64,000 nucleotides of DNA from Acidimicrobiales bacterium (GCA_033344915.1 JAWPML010000001.1:1174369-1238368), one strand, 5' to 3'; counted from the first letter of the stretch, positions 6,686 to 15,696 are shown. Numbers and translations: made by a program. Notes: generated by a model not told the origin, from the letters alone.

Positions 6686-8257
6686 ATGTCTCCGACCGGC
6701 CGCCTCCTCGCTGCGTTCACGGTGCTCCACGCCGCCGTCGGCGCGTGGATCGCGACCTCCGTCGCGGGGCCGATGCTCGCCATCGACGACATCGCCTTCC
6801 TCTCGATGGGCCGCACGCTGGCGGGCGACGGGGCGGCCGCGATCGGGGCCCAACCGCCGTACGGCATCCTCTATCCGTTGCTCCTCGCCCCCGGCTGGTT
6901 TGTGGGGCTCGACGAGTCACAGATGGTCGTCTACGCCCAGGTCGGCAACGCGATCCTGGGCGCCCTGCTGATCCCGGTGCTCTACGCGCTGGTTCGCCGG
7001 TTGACGAGGGCCGCCCGGTCGACGGCGATCACCGGCGCCCTCGTCGGTGCGTCGTTGCCGGCGGCCCTGCTCACCGGATCGATCGTCTGGACCGAACGCC
7101 TCCTGCCCCTGCTGGTCGCGCTGGGCCTGCTCGGCGTGACGCTCCTCCACGAACGGGTGACGGGCGGACGGGTCGCGCTGGTCGTCGTCGTGGCCATCGC
7201 CCTGTTCGCCACTCATCCCCGCACCGGAGCCGCGGCGGTCGTCCTCATCGTCGCCGCCGTGGGGTTCGCCTTCCGAGCGGGCCAGATCCCGGCGAGCGTC
7301 ACGGCCGCGGCGCTGGGGATATCGGGGCTGCGGCTGGCCGAGGTGGCGCGCGCGTGGGTGGCCGACGCCGCGTTCGACAGCACCGGCACGTACGACGCCG
7401 GCGATCTGGTGTCCCGTCGCGGGATCGACGACATCCCGCACATGGCGATCCACGCCGGCGGCACGGTCGCCTATCTGGTGCTCGCGACCGCGGGGCTGGC
7501 GATCCTCGGCGCGCTGGTGATCACCGCGAAACCCCAGGTGGCGAAGGTTGTCGCGGGGATCGGCGTCGGGATCGTGGTGGTCGCCGGATGGTTCCTCACG
7601 GGCGTCGATCGCAGCGACGCGTGGCTCCACGGTCGCTACATCGAGATCCTGGCGCCGCCGCTGGTCGCCCTCGGCATCGTCGGCGCGAAACAGCTGCCGT
7701 GGCGGATCAGCGCGACGGTGATCGCCGCCGGGGGAGTGGTCGCCGGGTTCTACGGAGCCTGGGCCGGTCCGGGCAACAACTGGCAGACCCCCCGGTCGCC
7801 GGTGATGATGCTCGGCACCGAGGTCAGCGGCGCTCCGTTCGGCGGGAACTTCTTCGAGCCGGGGGCTGCGGCGAGCGCCGGCATCGTCGTCGGGCTGCTC
7901 CTGCTCGCCGCCCTCCAGTGGCGGAATCGGGCCGCGTTGGCGGTCGCCGGTACCGCGATCACGCTCGCCGTGTTCTCCGGCCTGGCCGCGCTGGACGATC
8001 TCCAGCAGAACTCCGTCGTGGGCCAGGTGCAGGCGTCGCCGGTCGCCGACGCCGACATCGACCTGCTCGTGATCGACGTCGACCGGGTGCCGCGCAACCT
8101 CGCCGCAGCCGTGGCCTACGAGGTCGGCCTCGACCGGGCGCAGGCCGACGCCGACCCGACCGCGACCCATCTGCTCCTCGAAGCCGACACCGCACCGCCG
8201 CCGGGCGCGACGCTCCTCGCCGAGTTCGAGTTCGGCTCGGTCTGGACGCTCGGCTAG
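6686..8257 (+). CDS. Multi-pass membrane protein, GT-C glycosyltransferase-like
   Basis: 523 residues with about eleven to twelve hydrophobic spans. The first extracytoplasmic loop carries IDDIAFLSMGRTLAGDG followed by PPYGILYPLLLAP, the acidic pair and Tyr-Pro arrangement typical of GT-C (PMT/ArnT-like) enzymes that use polyprenyl-phosphate sugars. A second acidic site GVDRSDAWLHGRYIEIL follows later, and the C-terminal 90 residues are a soluble extracytoplasmic domain. No close family could be named, so the transferase role is inferred from topology and motif. It is monocistronic, and its stop overlaps the convergent LLM gene's stop. Confidence 0.65.
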   Translation: MSPTGRLLAAFTVLHAAVGAWIATSVAGPMLAIDDIAFLSMGRTLAGDGAAAIGAQPPYGILYPLLLAPGWFVGLDESQMVVYAQVGNAILGALLIPVLYALVRRLTRAARSTAITGALVGASLPAALLTGSIVWTERLLPLLVALGLLGVTLLHERVTGGRVALVVVVAIALFATHPRTGAAAVVLIVAAVGFAFRAGQIPASVTAAALGISGLRLAEVARAWVADAAFDSTGTYDAGDLVSRRGIDDIPHMAIHAGGTVAYLVLATAGLAILGALVITAKPQVAKVVAGIGVGIVVVAGWFLTGVDRSDAWLHGRYIEILAPPLVALGIVGAKQLPWRISATVIAAGGVVAGFYGAWAGPGNNWQTPRSPVMMLGTEVSGAPFGGNFFEPGAAASAGIVVGLLLLAALQWRNRAALAVAGTAITLAVFSGLAALDDLQQNSVVGQVQASPVADADIDLLVIDVDRVPRNLAAAVAYEVGLDRAQADADPTATHLLLEADTAPPPGATLLAEFEFGSVWTLG

Positions 8258-9261
8258 ATCGCCCGGATCTCCTCGCCGACCGCGGCCCACTCCTCGTTGC
8301 CGCCGTCGTCGTAGGCGAACTGCACCCGGTCCACGAGACCGGCATAGCGCTCGGCCAGCTTCGGGGCGACGTCACCCGGCTCGCCGACGATCGAGAACGC
8401 GTCGAGGATCTCGTCGTCGATCACGTCGGCCATCTCGACCCACTTGCCCTCCTTGGACATGCGGTTGAGATCGGTGTGGGCGTCGCCCCAGCCGTGGTGG
8501 TCGAGCACCGGCTTGTAGGCCGGGGTCGACCCGTAGAACGCGATCTGCTGCTTGTTGCCCTGCTTGCGGCGCTCGAAGTCCTCCTCGTTGGTGCCGCTGG
8601 TGACGAACAGGGGCATCGAGATCTCGATGTCGCTCCGGCTGCGACCCCGCTCGGCGAGCCCCTCCTCGAGCGCGGGCATCGTCACGTCGCGGAAGTAGTC
8701 CGGCGTCTGGAACGCGTGGGAGATGAAGCCGTCGGCCACCCGGCCCGCGACCTTGGTCATGAGCGGGCCGACACCGGCGAGCGACACACGCGGGTTGCCG
8801 TAGGGGTTCGGGCCCGGGTCGAACATCGGGGTCATGAGCGTGTGGGTGTAGAACTCGCCGCGGTGCTGGAGCCGCTCCCCGTTGTTCCAGCTGTCCCAGA
8901 TGGCGTGCATCGCCTCGATCATGTCCTGCATGCGGGCGGCCGGCTTCGACCACGGCATCGAGAACCGCTTTGTGATGTGGGGCTTGATCTGGGATCCGAG
9001 GCCCATCGTGAACCGGCCCTGGGAGTACGCCTGGAGGTCCCAGCCGATGTTGGCGAGCAGCATCGGGTTGCGCGCGAACGCCACGGCGATCCCGGTCGCG
9101 AGCTGGACCGTCTCGGTGCGTCCGGCGGCCGCCACGAGCGGGAAGAACGGATCGTGGTTGATCTCGACCGACAGCAGGCCGTCGTAGCCCACCGCCTCCA
9201 TCTCGGCGGCGCGATCGCCGATCGTGTCGAGCGAGCCGATGAGCGCGGCGTCGAGTTTCAT
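8254..9261 (-). CDS. LLM class (luciferase-like) F420-dependent oxidoreductase
   Basis: 335 residues of the bacterial luciferase-like TIM-barrel superfamily. It begins MKLDAALIG; typical stretches are QLATGIAVAFARNPMLLAN, QGRFTMGLGSQIKPHI, LAGVGPLMTKVAGRVADGF and a C-terminal GEPGDVAPKLAERYAGLVDR. In actinobacteria most members of this class use coenzyme F420, but flavin use cannot be excluded and the substrate is unknown. The ATG overlaps the stop of the PAC2 gene by four bases (ATGA), so the two are co-translated. A longer upstream open frame exists but runs into the PAC2 gene. Confidence 0.88.
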   Translation of the reverse strand: MKLDAALIGSLDTIGDRAAEMEAVGYDGLLSVEINHDPFFPLVAAAGRTETVQLATGIAVAFARNPMLLANIGWDLQAYSQGRFTMGLGSQIKPHITKRFSMPWSKPAARMQDMIEAMHAIWDSWNNGERLQHRGEFYTHTLMTPMFDPGPNPYGNPRVSLAGVGPLMTKVAGRVADGFISHAFQTPDYFRDVTMPALEEGLAERGRSRSDIEISMPLFVTSGTNEEDFERRKQGNKQQIAFYGSTPAYKPVLDHHGWGDAHTDLNRMSKEGKWVEMADVIDDEILDAFSIVGEPGDVAPKLAERYAGLVDRVQFAYDDGGNEEWAAVGEEIRAI

Positions 9262-10157
9262 TCGTCGTCTCCTGATGGTTCGGGGTCGTCGTCCTGGGCC
9301 CGCAGGAAGTCCTCGACCTCGGCGGCGAGCTCGTCGGAGGTCGGCAGCGTCTCGCCGTCGTGGGCGAACTGGTCGTGCTGACGTTCGAGCTCGCCGAGCA
9401 TGGCCTGGTGCGACTCCTCGTCGGACACGAGCTCGTCGAGCCGGTTGCGGGTGCTGAGCGCCTGCTCCCCGAGCGACCCGACACCCACGCTGACCTGGGC
9501 GGACTCCGCGAGACCCTCCAGCAGCGCCTGGCTCGCGGCGGGGTACGGGCCGGCCGGGATGTAGTGGGGGACCTGGGCCCACATCGTGAGCGCTTCCATG
9601 CCGGCGGCGTCGAACGCCTGCTCGAGCACGGCGGCCATGCCGGCCGGCACGTCGAGCGTGGCCCGCGGCTCGTTGCTACGGGCGAGGTCGACGGTGGGGG
9701 ACGTGACGGTGAGCCGCGACGGTCGGGTGTGGGGTACCGCCGCCGGGTAGGCACCCAGGGCCACGACCCGACGGACTCCGAAGCCCTCGGCGAGCTCGAC
9801 CACCGCGTCGACGAAGCTGCGCCAGTTGTGATCCGGCTCGGCGCCACTCAGGACGAGGACGTCGCGGTCGTTCGCATCGCGCCCGCTCGTGATCTCGATC
9901 GTCGGCCAGTCGACGCCGGCGTTCACACCGTCGACGATGTGCATGATCGGCCGACGGGCCCGATGGTCGAGCAGGAACTCCGTGTCGAACTCGACGAGCG
10001 GCTCCGCGCCGGTGGTTTCGATCAGGTGACGTACCGCCTGACCTGCGGACATGCCCGCGTCGATCCATCCGTCGAAGTGCACGATCAGCACCGGATCGAT
10101 GAGATCCGGGGTGCGCAGGACGGTGTAGAGATCGCTGGGATCGGCGGGAACAGTCAT
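9258..10157 (-). CDS. PAC2 family protein (proteasome assembly chaperone-like)
   Basis: 299 residues of the PAC2/DUF75 family found in proteasome-bearing actinobacteria and archaea. Signature segments are LIVHFDGWIDAGMSAGQAV, TEFLLDHRARRPIM, LSGAEPDHNWRSFVDAVVELA and VVALGAYPAAVPHTRP. The role of the actinobacterial members is not settled; the relation to proteasome assembly rests on eukaryotic homologues. The C-terminal 40 residues are acidic and probably disordered (EVEDFLRAQDDDPEPSGDDE). Coupled to the downstream LLM oxidoreductase. Confidence 0.88.
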   Translation of the reverse strand: MTVPADPSDLYTVLRTPDLIDPVLIVHFDGWIDAGMSAGQAVRHLIETTGAEPLVEFDTEFLLDHRARRPIMHIVDGVNAGVDWPTIEITSGRDANDRDVLVLSGAEPDHNWRSFVDAVVELAEGFGVRRVVALGAYPAAVPHTRPSRLTVTSPTVDLARSNEPRATLDVPAGMAAVLEQAFDAAGMEALTMWAQVPHYIPAGPYPAASQALLEGLAESAQVSVGVGSLGEQALSTRNRLDELVSDEESHQAMLGELERQHDQFAHDGETLPTSDELAAEVEDFLRAQDDDPEPSGDDE

Positions 10158-10245
10158 CTGTTGCGCATCACATCACGTCCGGGGTGGAGGCGTCGACACG
10201 GCGGGGACGGGAATGCGGGGTCGGTCCGCTACGTTGCAACGCACG

Positions 10246-10944
10246 ATGGCTGATGTAACCGACGCAACATTCGAGACCGCGGTCGTGGAGCGGTCGAAGA
10301 CCGTCCCCGTCGTGGTCGACCTGTGGGCCGAGTGGTGCGGGCCGTGCAAGCAGCTCGGCCCGATCCTCGAGAAGGTGATCGCCGAGACGAACGGCCAGGT
10401 CGAGCTCGCGAAGGTCGACGTGGACGCCAACCCGGCCGTCTCCCAGGCCTTCAAGGTCCAGTCGATCCCGGCGGTCTACGCCATGAAGGACGGCCAGATC
10501 GTCGACGGCTTCATGGGGGCGCAGGGCGAAGCCCAGGTCCGCGAGTTCGTCGAGCGCCTCGTGCCCACCGCCGAACAGAGCGAGGTCGAGCGGCTGTTGG
10601 AGATCGGCGACGCCGAGTCGCTCAACGCCGCCTACGCCCTCGAACCGGACAACCCCGAGGTGCTCACCGCGCTCGCCGGCGCACTCATCGACGAGGGTCA
10701 GGTCGACGAGGGTCTGGCGTTGCTCGACAAGATCCCCGAGACCGCGGAGTCGCGGCGGCTCCGTGCCATCGCCCGCACCGGCGGCGACACGGACGATGTC
10801 GACGCGAAGCTCGCCGCGTTGCTTCCCACCGTGAAGACCGACGACGACGATCGTCAGAAGTTCGTCGACCTGCTCGAGGTGCTGGGTTCGGATGACCCTC
10901 GCACCGCCGAGTGGCGCCGCAAGCTCAGCGCCGCGCTCTTCTAG
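10246..10944 (+). CDS. Thioredoxin-domain protein with TPR-like C-terminus (CnoX/YbbN-like)
   Basis: 232 residues. Residues 1-110 form a thioredoxin fold with the WCGPC active site (VDLWAEWCGPCKQLGPIL) and the cis-Pro loop SIPAVYAM. Residues 115-232 are helical with TPR-like repeats (ALEPDNPEVLTALAGALIDEG), as in CnoX/YbbN co-chaperones that hand clients to GroEL or DnaK. The intact CxxC suggests it can also act in redox. ATG 10246 (ADVTDATFETAV) fits homologues; an in-frame upstream ATG at 10213 is less likely. Convergent with ppx. Confidence 0.9.
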   Translation: MADVTDATFETAVVERSKTVPVVVDLWAEWCGPCKQLGPILEKVIAETNGQVELAKVDVDANPAVSQAFKVQSIPAVYAMKDGQIVDGFMGAQGEAQVREFVERLVPTAEQSEVERLLEIGDAESLNAAYALEPDNPEVLTALAGALIDEGQVDEGLALLDKIPETAESRRLRAIARTGGDTDDVDAKLAALLPTVKTDDDDRQKFVDLLEVLGSDDPRTAEWRRKLSAALF

Positions 10945-10971
10945 GGCTCCTCGGCTCTAGGGCTCCTCGGC
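10940..10971. repeat. Perfect 16-base tandem duplication at convergent stops
   Basis: TCTAGGGCTCCTCGGC occurs at 10940-10955 and again at 10956-10971. The first copy contains the TAG stop of the thioredoxin gene, the second the TAG stop of ppx. The duplication leaves both protein ends intact. Confidence 0.9.
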
Positions 10972-12513
10972 CACATCGATCGACACCGCCCGGCCGAGCG
11001 CGTCGGCCAGCAAGGGTGACCGCTCGCGGGCGGCGTAGAGCTCGAGCTCCGCGTCCGCCCCTGGTTCGACGTCGAGCGTGATCCGCACTTGCTCGTCGTC
11101 GATGTCGGCGCGGGCAGCCGTGACCGCCCGGCGGTAGCTCCGATCGAGTCCGATTCCCACCCGCAGCAGTCCGGCGAGGACCTTCACCGTCCGCCGGTCG
11201 GGGGCCGAGAGTCGTGCGAACTCCGCGTGCGATGATCGAGGCGCCGACTTGCGGTGGTAGCGGGCGACGAGGGCCACCATCTCGAGCTCGTGTTCGGTGA
11301 ACCCGAGCAGCTGCTCGCTGTGGCGGATCAGGTAGTAGCTGTGCTTGTGGTGCGCGGCGTGGGCGATGAAGCGGCCGACATTGTGGAGCAGGCCGGCCGC
11401 CTCCAACACCTGCCGCTCCGCCTCGCCGAGGTCGTGGATGACCGCGGTTCGGTCGAACAGCTGGAGCGCGAGGTCCGTCGCGTGCTCGGCATGGGTCAGG
11501 TCCTCCTCGTAGCGCTCGGCCACGCCCATCACACTGCGGTGCCGGAGGTCGCTGAGGTGGTGCAGGGCGCGGGTGTCACCCGCCCGGCGACTGACGTGGT
11601 CGAGCACGACGCCCTCGCGGAGCGCGTTGGGTGACACGATCATCTCCGAGATCTCCAGGGACTTGAACAGCTGGCGCAGGAGCACGGCGCCGGCCACGAT
11701 CACGTCGGCCCGAGCCGGGTCGAGTCCCGGCACCGGCTCCCGGTCGGCGGGACGGTGGCGGCTGACGAGGTCGTCGACCACGGCCTCGAGCCCGTCGCGG
11801 GTCAGGACGAGGTTGTCGATCGTCCTGATCTTGTGACCGCCGAGCCGAGCGGCGATCGCGGCCACGTTCTCGATGGTGCCGGAGCAGCCGATCGCGGTGT
11901 CGTGGCCGATGGCCACGAACTCGGCCGCGGTGGGCGCGAGGAACGACTTCAGGTACTTGCGGAGCTTCTTGACGGCGCCGTCCTCGATCACGCCGCCCGG
12001 CAGGAAGCGGTCCGTGAGACGGACGTGACCGAGCTTCAGGGATCGGGTGAGGATCGGCTCGGTCCCGCTCCCGAGGATCAGCTCGGTCGAACCGCCGCCG
12101 ATGTCGATGATCAGGTGATTCGTCGGGCCGGCAGGTACGGCGCTGATCGCGCCGAGGTGGATGAGGCGAGCTTCCTCGGCGCCGGGGATGACGTCGACGA
12201 CGACCCCGGTCGCCTCCCGCACCGCGTCGAGGAACAGGCCCGGGTTCTCCGACTCCCGAACGGCGCTCGTCGCGACGGCCACCGTGTGCGCGCCGTACGC
12301 GGCGGCGATTCCCGCGAAGTAGCCGATCGCCTCGACCGCCCGTTCGACCGCGGCGGGGTCGAGTTGCTTCATGTCCGAGCCGCCGGACCCGAGGCGCACG
12401 CTCACCTTCTCCCGGGCGAGAATGTCGAGCGGCCCGTGGGGTGTGGGGCGGGCGACGACGAGGTGGACGCTGTTCGTCCCGACGTCGATCGCCGCGATGG
12501 TCTGCTCGTTCAC
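10957..12513 (-). CDS. ppx: Exopolyphosphatase / pppGpp phosphohydrolase (Ppx/GppA)
   Basis: 518 residues. The N-terminal 300 residues form the ASKHA ATPase-like domain: AAIDVGTNSVHLVVA phosphate loop, VIPGAEEARLIHLGAI, IDIGGGSTELILG and AIGCSGTIENVA. The C-terminal 200 residues are the HD-like helical domain (AGLLHNVGRFIAHAAHHKHSYYLI). The architecture matches long Ppx/GppA enzymes that hydrolyse polyphosphate or pppGpp; which activity dominates cannot be read here. It starts with GTG; the TAGGTT -10 hexamer seven bases before it suggests leaderless transcription. Confidence 0.93.
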   Translation of the reverse strand: MNEQTIAAIDVGTNSVHLVVARPTPHGPLDILAREKVSVRLGSGGSDMKQLDPAAVERAVEAIGYFAGIAAAYGAHTVAVATSAVRESENPGLFLDAVREATGVVVDVIPGAEEARLIHLGAISAVPAGPTNHLIIDIGGGSTELILGSGTEPILTRSLKLGHVRLTDRFLPGGVIEDGAVKKLRKYLKSFLAPTAAEFVAIGHDTAIGCSGTIENVAAIAARLGGHKIRTIDNLVLTRDGLEAVVDDLVSRHRPADREPVPGLDPARADVIVAGAVLLRQLFKSLEISEMIVSPNALREGVVLDHVSRRAGDTRALHHLSDLRHRSVMGVAERYEEDLTHAEHATDLALQLFDRTAVIHDLGEAERQVLEAAGLLHNVGRFIAHAAHHKHSYYLIRHSEQLLGFTEHELEMVALVARYHRKSAPRSSHAEFARLSAPDRRTVKVLAGLLRVGIGLDRSYRRAVTAARADIDDEQVRITLDVEPGADAELELYAARERSPLLADALGRAVSIDVAEEP

Positions 12514-12520
12514 GGTTCGG

Positions 12521-12526
12521 AACCTA
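12521..12526 (-). promoter_or_regulatory. -10 hexamer of ppx (leaderless)
   Basis: TAGGTT on the minus strand, seven bases before the GTG start codon at 12513. Confidence 0.45.
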
Positions 12527-12562
12527 CCCGGGGGCGGATCACGACAGTGTCACGGCGCCCAC

Positions 12563-12568
12563 TAGGGT
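12563..12568 (+). promoter_or_regulatory. -10 hexamer before the lipoprotein-MFS fusion gene
   Basis: TAGGGT. Transcription would start near 12575, giving a leader of about 27 bases containing GAAGGA before the TTG start. Confidence 0.4.
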
Positions 12569-12601
12569 CGCCCGGGGCGGGAATCGGATGAAGGACACGG
12601 G

Positions 12602-15600
12602 TTGAGACGATCTCGGCACCTCGTATGGCTGTTCTTCGGGCTGATGCTCGGGGCGGCCGCGTGCAGCGGGGGCGACGGTCTCGACGGGGAGCGGCTGGCC
12701 ACCGACCCGGCGTCCCTGATCCCGGCCGTCGCCGAGTCGATGGGCGACGTCGAGAGCGTGCGCTTCGACCTCGAGCGCCGGGGCGCGCCGATCTACATCG
12801 ATCCGGCGGAGAGCATCGCCGTCGATGCGGTCACGGGCACGGTCACCGTTCCCGACCAGGCCGAGGCACTGCTCACGGTCACGATCGACGGATCGATCAC
12901 CACCCAACTCGGCGCGATCGCCGAGGGCGGCGAGACGCTGCTGAGCAACCCGGTGACCGGTGTCTTCGAGCCGCTGCCCGCCGGCTACGACCTGGATCCG
13001 CGGGAGTTCTTCGATCCCGTGGGCGGCTGGATGCCGCTGATCGAGGGGCTCCGGGACGTCACGTTCGTCGACGAGGTGAACCGGGGTGGGCCCCGCTATC
13101 TGCTTCGGGCCGTCGCGCCGGCCGCGCGGATCGGGGCCGTCACCGCCGGCCTGATCGACGACGAGGACGTGGCGGTCGATCTCTGGGTCCATCCGGTGTC
13201 GGCCCGGGTGACGGCCGTGGAGTTCGACACCGGCCCCGCGTCGGCGCGCACGACGTGGATCGTGGAGTTCAGCGAGTACGACGGCGAGGTCGCGGACACG
13301 GGGCGGTCGGCGTGGTCGGTCGCCGGATGGGCGGTTGTCGTCCTTCTCGGCGTCGGCCTGCTCGTCGTGATCGTCCGGCCCCTGATCGGTGCCCGGCCGG
13401 CACCATCGGTCGCGTCCCGCGGCCCGGAACCGGACGGGCCGCGGACAGACAACCGGGTTTCGCCTCGAGCCGTGCTGATCACGGTCGCCTTCAGCGTGTT
13501 CGTCGCCGCCGACGACCTGACCGTCGTCTCCACGATGCTGCGCCCGATCATCGGGGACCTCGGGCTCGTGCTGCCCGACGGCCTCGACGACGCCGCGTGG
13601 ATCGTCAACGTCTATCTGATCGCCTTCGTCGCCGTGATGCCGATCGCCGGCCGACTCAGCGACGTGATCGGCCGGCGCAACACCTTCATCGGGGCGTACG
13701 CGATCTTCCTCTTGGGCACGACCCTGATCCCGCTGATGGACTCGCTGGGTCCGTTCCTGGCGGCCCGGGTGCTCACCGCGATCGGCGGCGGGGCGATGGT
13801 GCCGGTCGCGCTGGCCGTCGTGGGCGACGCGTATCCGGAAGCCAAACGGGCGCGGGCCCTCGGCACCCTTGCCGCGATCGAGACGCTGGGGTGGGTCTGG
13901 GGACCGATGTACGGGGCGATCCTCGTGCGGTTCCTGTCGTGGGAGTGGCAGTTCTGGCTCAACATCCCCCTCGCGCTCGGCGGCATGGCGGCGGTCTGGT
14001 GGGCGCTGTCCGGCCACGATCAGGGCCGTCGGGCGACGACCGTCGATTGGCGCGGTGCCGTGCTGCTCACGTCGGCCCTCGTGTCGCTCAACCTCGCCCT
14101 GCTCGGCGACGCCGAGGTGCAGTCGGTCACCGGGTTCGACCAGCTGACGGGCGGGGACGGTTTCGACTTCCGCTGGCTCTACGCACTCGCGTTGCTGACG
14201 GGCGGTCTGTTCGTCTGGCACCAGCGGGTGGTCGCCGATCCGCTCATCGATCGGTCGGTGTTCCGGGGCCGCAGTCTCCGCGTCGCCCTCGGCGTGAACT
14301 TCATCGTGGGCGCGGCGCTCGTGATCTCGATGGTCGACGTCCCCATCTTCATCAACGCGGTCGAGATCGACCTGGAGGACTCGGCCGTGGCGGCCGGCTG
14401 GGTGCTGTCCGCCCTCACCGCGGCGATGGCCCTGACCTCGTACCTGGGCGGTCGGCTGACCACGGCCTCCGGCTACCGGCTCCCGATCGTGCTGGGGATG
14501 GGCGCCGCGGTGCTCGCCTACCTCCTCATGGGGCTGACCTGGGAGGCGGACACGCCGTATTGGGTACTGGGCGCCCAGCTCGGCCTGCTCGGCGCCGGCC
14601 TCGGCCTCGTGAGTGCGCCCACGTCGGCTGCCGTGGTCGACACCGCGGCGCCGGACAAGAGAGGCGCGGCGGCGGCGACGTTGATGGTCGTGCGGCTGAT
14701 GGGCCTCAGCGTCGGCCTGTCCCTGCTCACCGCGTGGGGCCTCGCCCGGTTCAACGCCCTGCGCGACGACATCGACCTTCCCCCCATCGACGACCCGGCG
14801 TTCGAGGACGCCGTGATCACCGCCCAGGGCGACCTCACGGCCACGGCCATCGCCGAGACGTTCCTGGCCGCGGCCGTCGTCGCCGCCGTCGGCCTCGGCC
14901 TCGCCTTCGTCATGCGCAACCGGGCCGAAACGCCCGACGACGACCCGACCGATCCACCCCCACCCCCAGAGAACACAGATTCCCCGGAGAACACGGAGAC
15001 AGGAGTCCCCATGCCTGGACTGCAGCGTCATCTCGTCCCCCTCGTCGGTGCCCTCGGCGCCCTCGTGCTGCTCTGTCTCGTCCTGGTCGGCGTGGCCTAC
15101 GCGCGCCTCGGCGACACGGCGGACGAACTCGCCCAGACCCGCGAAGATCTCGAGCGGGTCGAGGCCGGGGCGGCGCTCTACGCCTCCCAGGTGACCGGTT
15201 TCCAGGAGCAGCTCCTCGAACTCGAGCCCACGATCACCGGTGGGCTGGACGAGGCGATCGCCGGACTCGAGGAGTTCGCCGCCTCGTCCATCGACTTCGA
15301 GGTCACCATCGACGAGGTGGTGCAGATCGACACCGAGATCGTGCTGGACGAGCAGCTCGAGGTGCCGATCAACGAGTCCCTTCCCATCCAGGAGACGTTC
15401 GACACCAGGATCGAGGTGGAGACGCCGCTGGGGTTCAGCGTGCCGCTCGACGTCACAGTGCCGGTCGACATCGAGGTGCCGGTCGAGCTCGACCTCGACA
15501 TCGACGTGAACCAGACGGTCCCTATCAGCGCGACGGTGCCGGTCCAGCTCGACATCCCGATCGTCATCGACGTGAGCGAGACCCAGCTCGCCGATCTGGC

Positions 15601-15664
15601 CGAGTCGCTGGCCGCCGGGCTGCGTTCGCTCGAGGGCGTGCTCGCGGGGCTCGGCGGGGAGTAG
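12602..15664 (+). CDS. Fusion: LprG-like lipoprotein + MFS transporter + anchored beta-repeat domain
   Basis: 1020 residues in one frame. Part 1 (1-235): lipoprotein signal with Cys21, then a domain laid out like LppX/LprA/LprG lipid carriers (YDLDPREFFDPVGGWMPLI, VDLWVHPVSARVTAVEF, TTWIVEFSEYDGEV). One membrane span follows (about 239-259). Part 2 (286-772): MFS transporter with AADDLTVVSTMLRPI and motif A AGRLSDVIGRRNT, similar in kind to P55 (Rv1410). Part 3 (804-1020): after a Pro-rich linker, a membrane span (812-832), a short coiled coil and about 110 residues of alternating hydrophobic strands with repeated VPV/IPI motifs (VTVPVDIEVPVELDLDIDV), then a final helix. In mycobacteria LprG and P55 are separate partners moving triacylglycerides outward, so lipid export is a fair inference. 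The start is TTG with AAGGA upstream. An internal ATG at 15011 has its own ribosome site, so part 3 may also be made separately. Confidence 0.85.
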   Translation: MRRSRHLVWLFFGLMLGAAACSGGDGLDGERLATDPASLIPAVAESMGDVESVRFDLERRGAPIYIDPAESIAVDAVTGTVTVPDQAEALLTVTIDGSITTQLGAIAEGGETLLSNPVTGVFEPLPAGYDLDPREFFDPVGGWMPLIEGLRDVTFVDEVNRGGPRYLLRAVAPAARIGAVTAGLIDDEDVAVDLWVHPVSARVTAVEFDTGPASARTTWIVEFSEYDGEVADTGRSAWSVAGWAVVVLLGVGLLVVIVRPLIGARPAPSVASRGPEPDGPRTDNRVSPRAVLITVAFSVFVAADDLTVVSTMLRPIIGDLGLVLPDGLDDAAWIVNVYLIAFVAVMPIAGRLSDVIGRRNTFIGAYAIFLLGTTLIPLMDSLGPFLAARVLTAIGGGAMVPVALAVVGDAYPEAKRARALGTLAAIETLGWVWGPMYGAILVRFLSWEWQFWLNIPLALGGMAAVWWALSGHDQGRRATTVDWRGAVLLTSALVSLNLALLGDAEVQSVTGFDQLTGGDGFDFRWLYALALLTGGLFVWHQRVVADPLIDRSVFRGRSLRVALGVNFIVGAALVISMVDVPIFINAVEIDLEDSAVAAGWVLSALTAAMALTSYLGGRLTTASGYRLPIVLGMGAAVLAYLLMGLTWEADTPYWVLGAQLGLLGAGLGLVSAPTSAAVVDTAAPDKRGAAAATLMVVRLMGLSVGLSLLTAWGLARFNALRDDIDLPPIDDPAFEDAVITAQGDLTATAIAETFLAAAVVAAVGLGLAFVMRNRAETPDDDPTDPPPPPENTDSPENTETGVPMPGLQRHLVPLVGALGALVLLCLVLVGVAYARLGDTADELAQTREDLERVEAGAALYASQVTGFQEQLLELEPTITGGLDEAIAGLEEFAASSIDFEVTIDEVVQIDTEIVLDEQLEVPINESLPIQETFDTRIEVETPLGFSVPLDVTVPVDIEVPVELDLDIDVNQTVPISATVPVQLDIPIVIDVSETQLADLAESLAAGLRSLEGVLAGLGGE
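15000..15013 (+). promoter_or_regulatory. Internal ribosome-binding site and ATG inside the fusion gene
   Basis: CAGGAG is followed by TCCCC and an in-frame ATG at 15011 (residue 804), just before the third domain's membrane span. It is a better initiation site than the TTG at 12602 and could yield a separate 217-residue membrane protein. Confidence 0.45.
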
Positions 15665-15690
15665 GGAGCCCGGACTGTCAGCGGCGTTCG

Positions 15691-15696
15691 GTAGGG
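15691..15696 (+). promoter_or_regulatory. -10 hexamer upstream of comEA
   Basis: TAGGGT in the 105-base gap after the fusion gene. A transcript from here would have a leader of about 67 bases before the comEA GTG. Confidence 0.35.
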
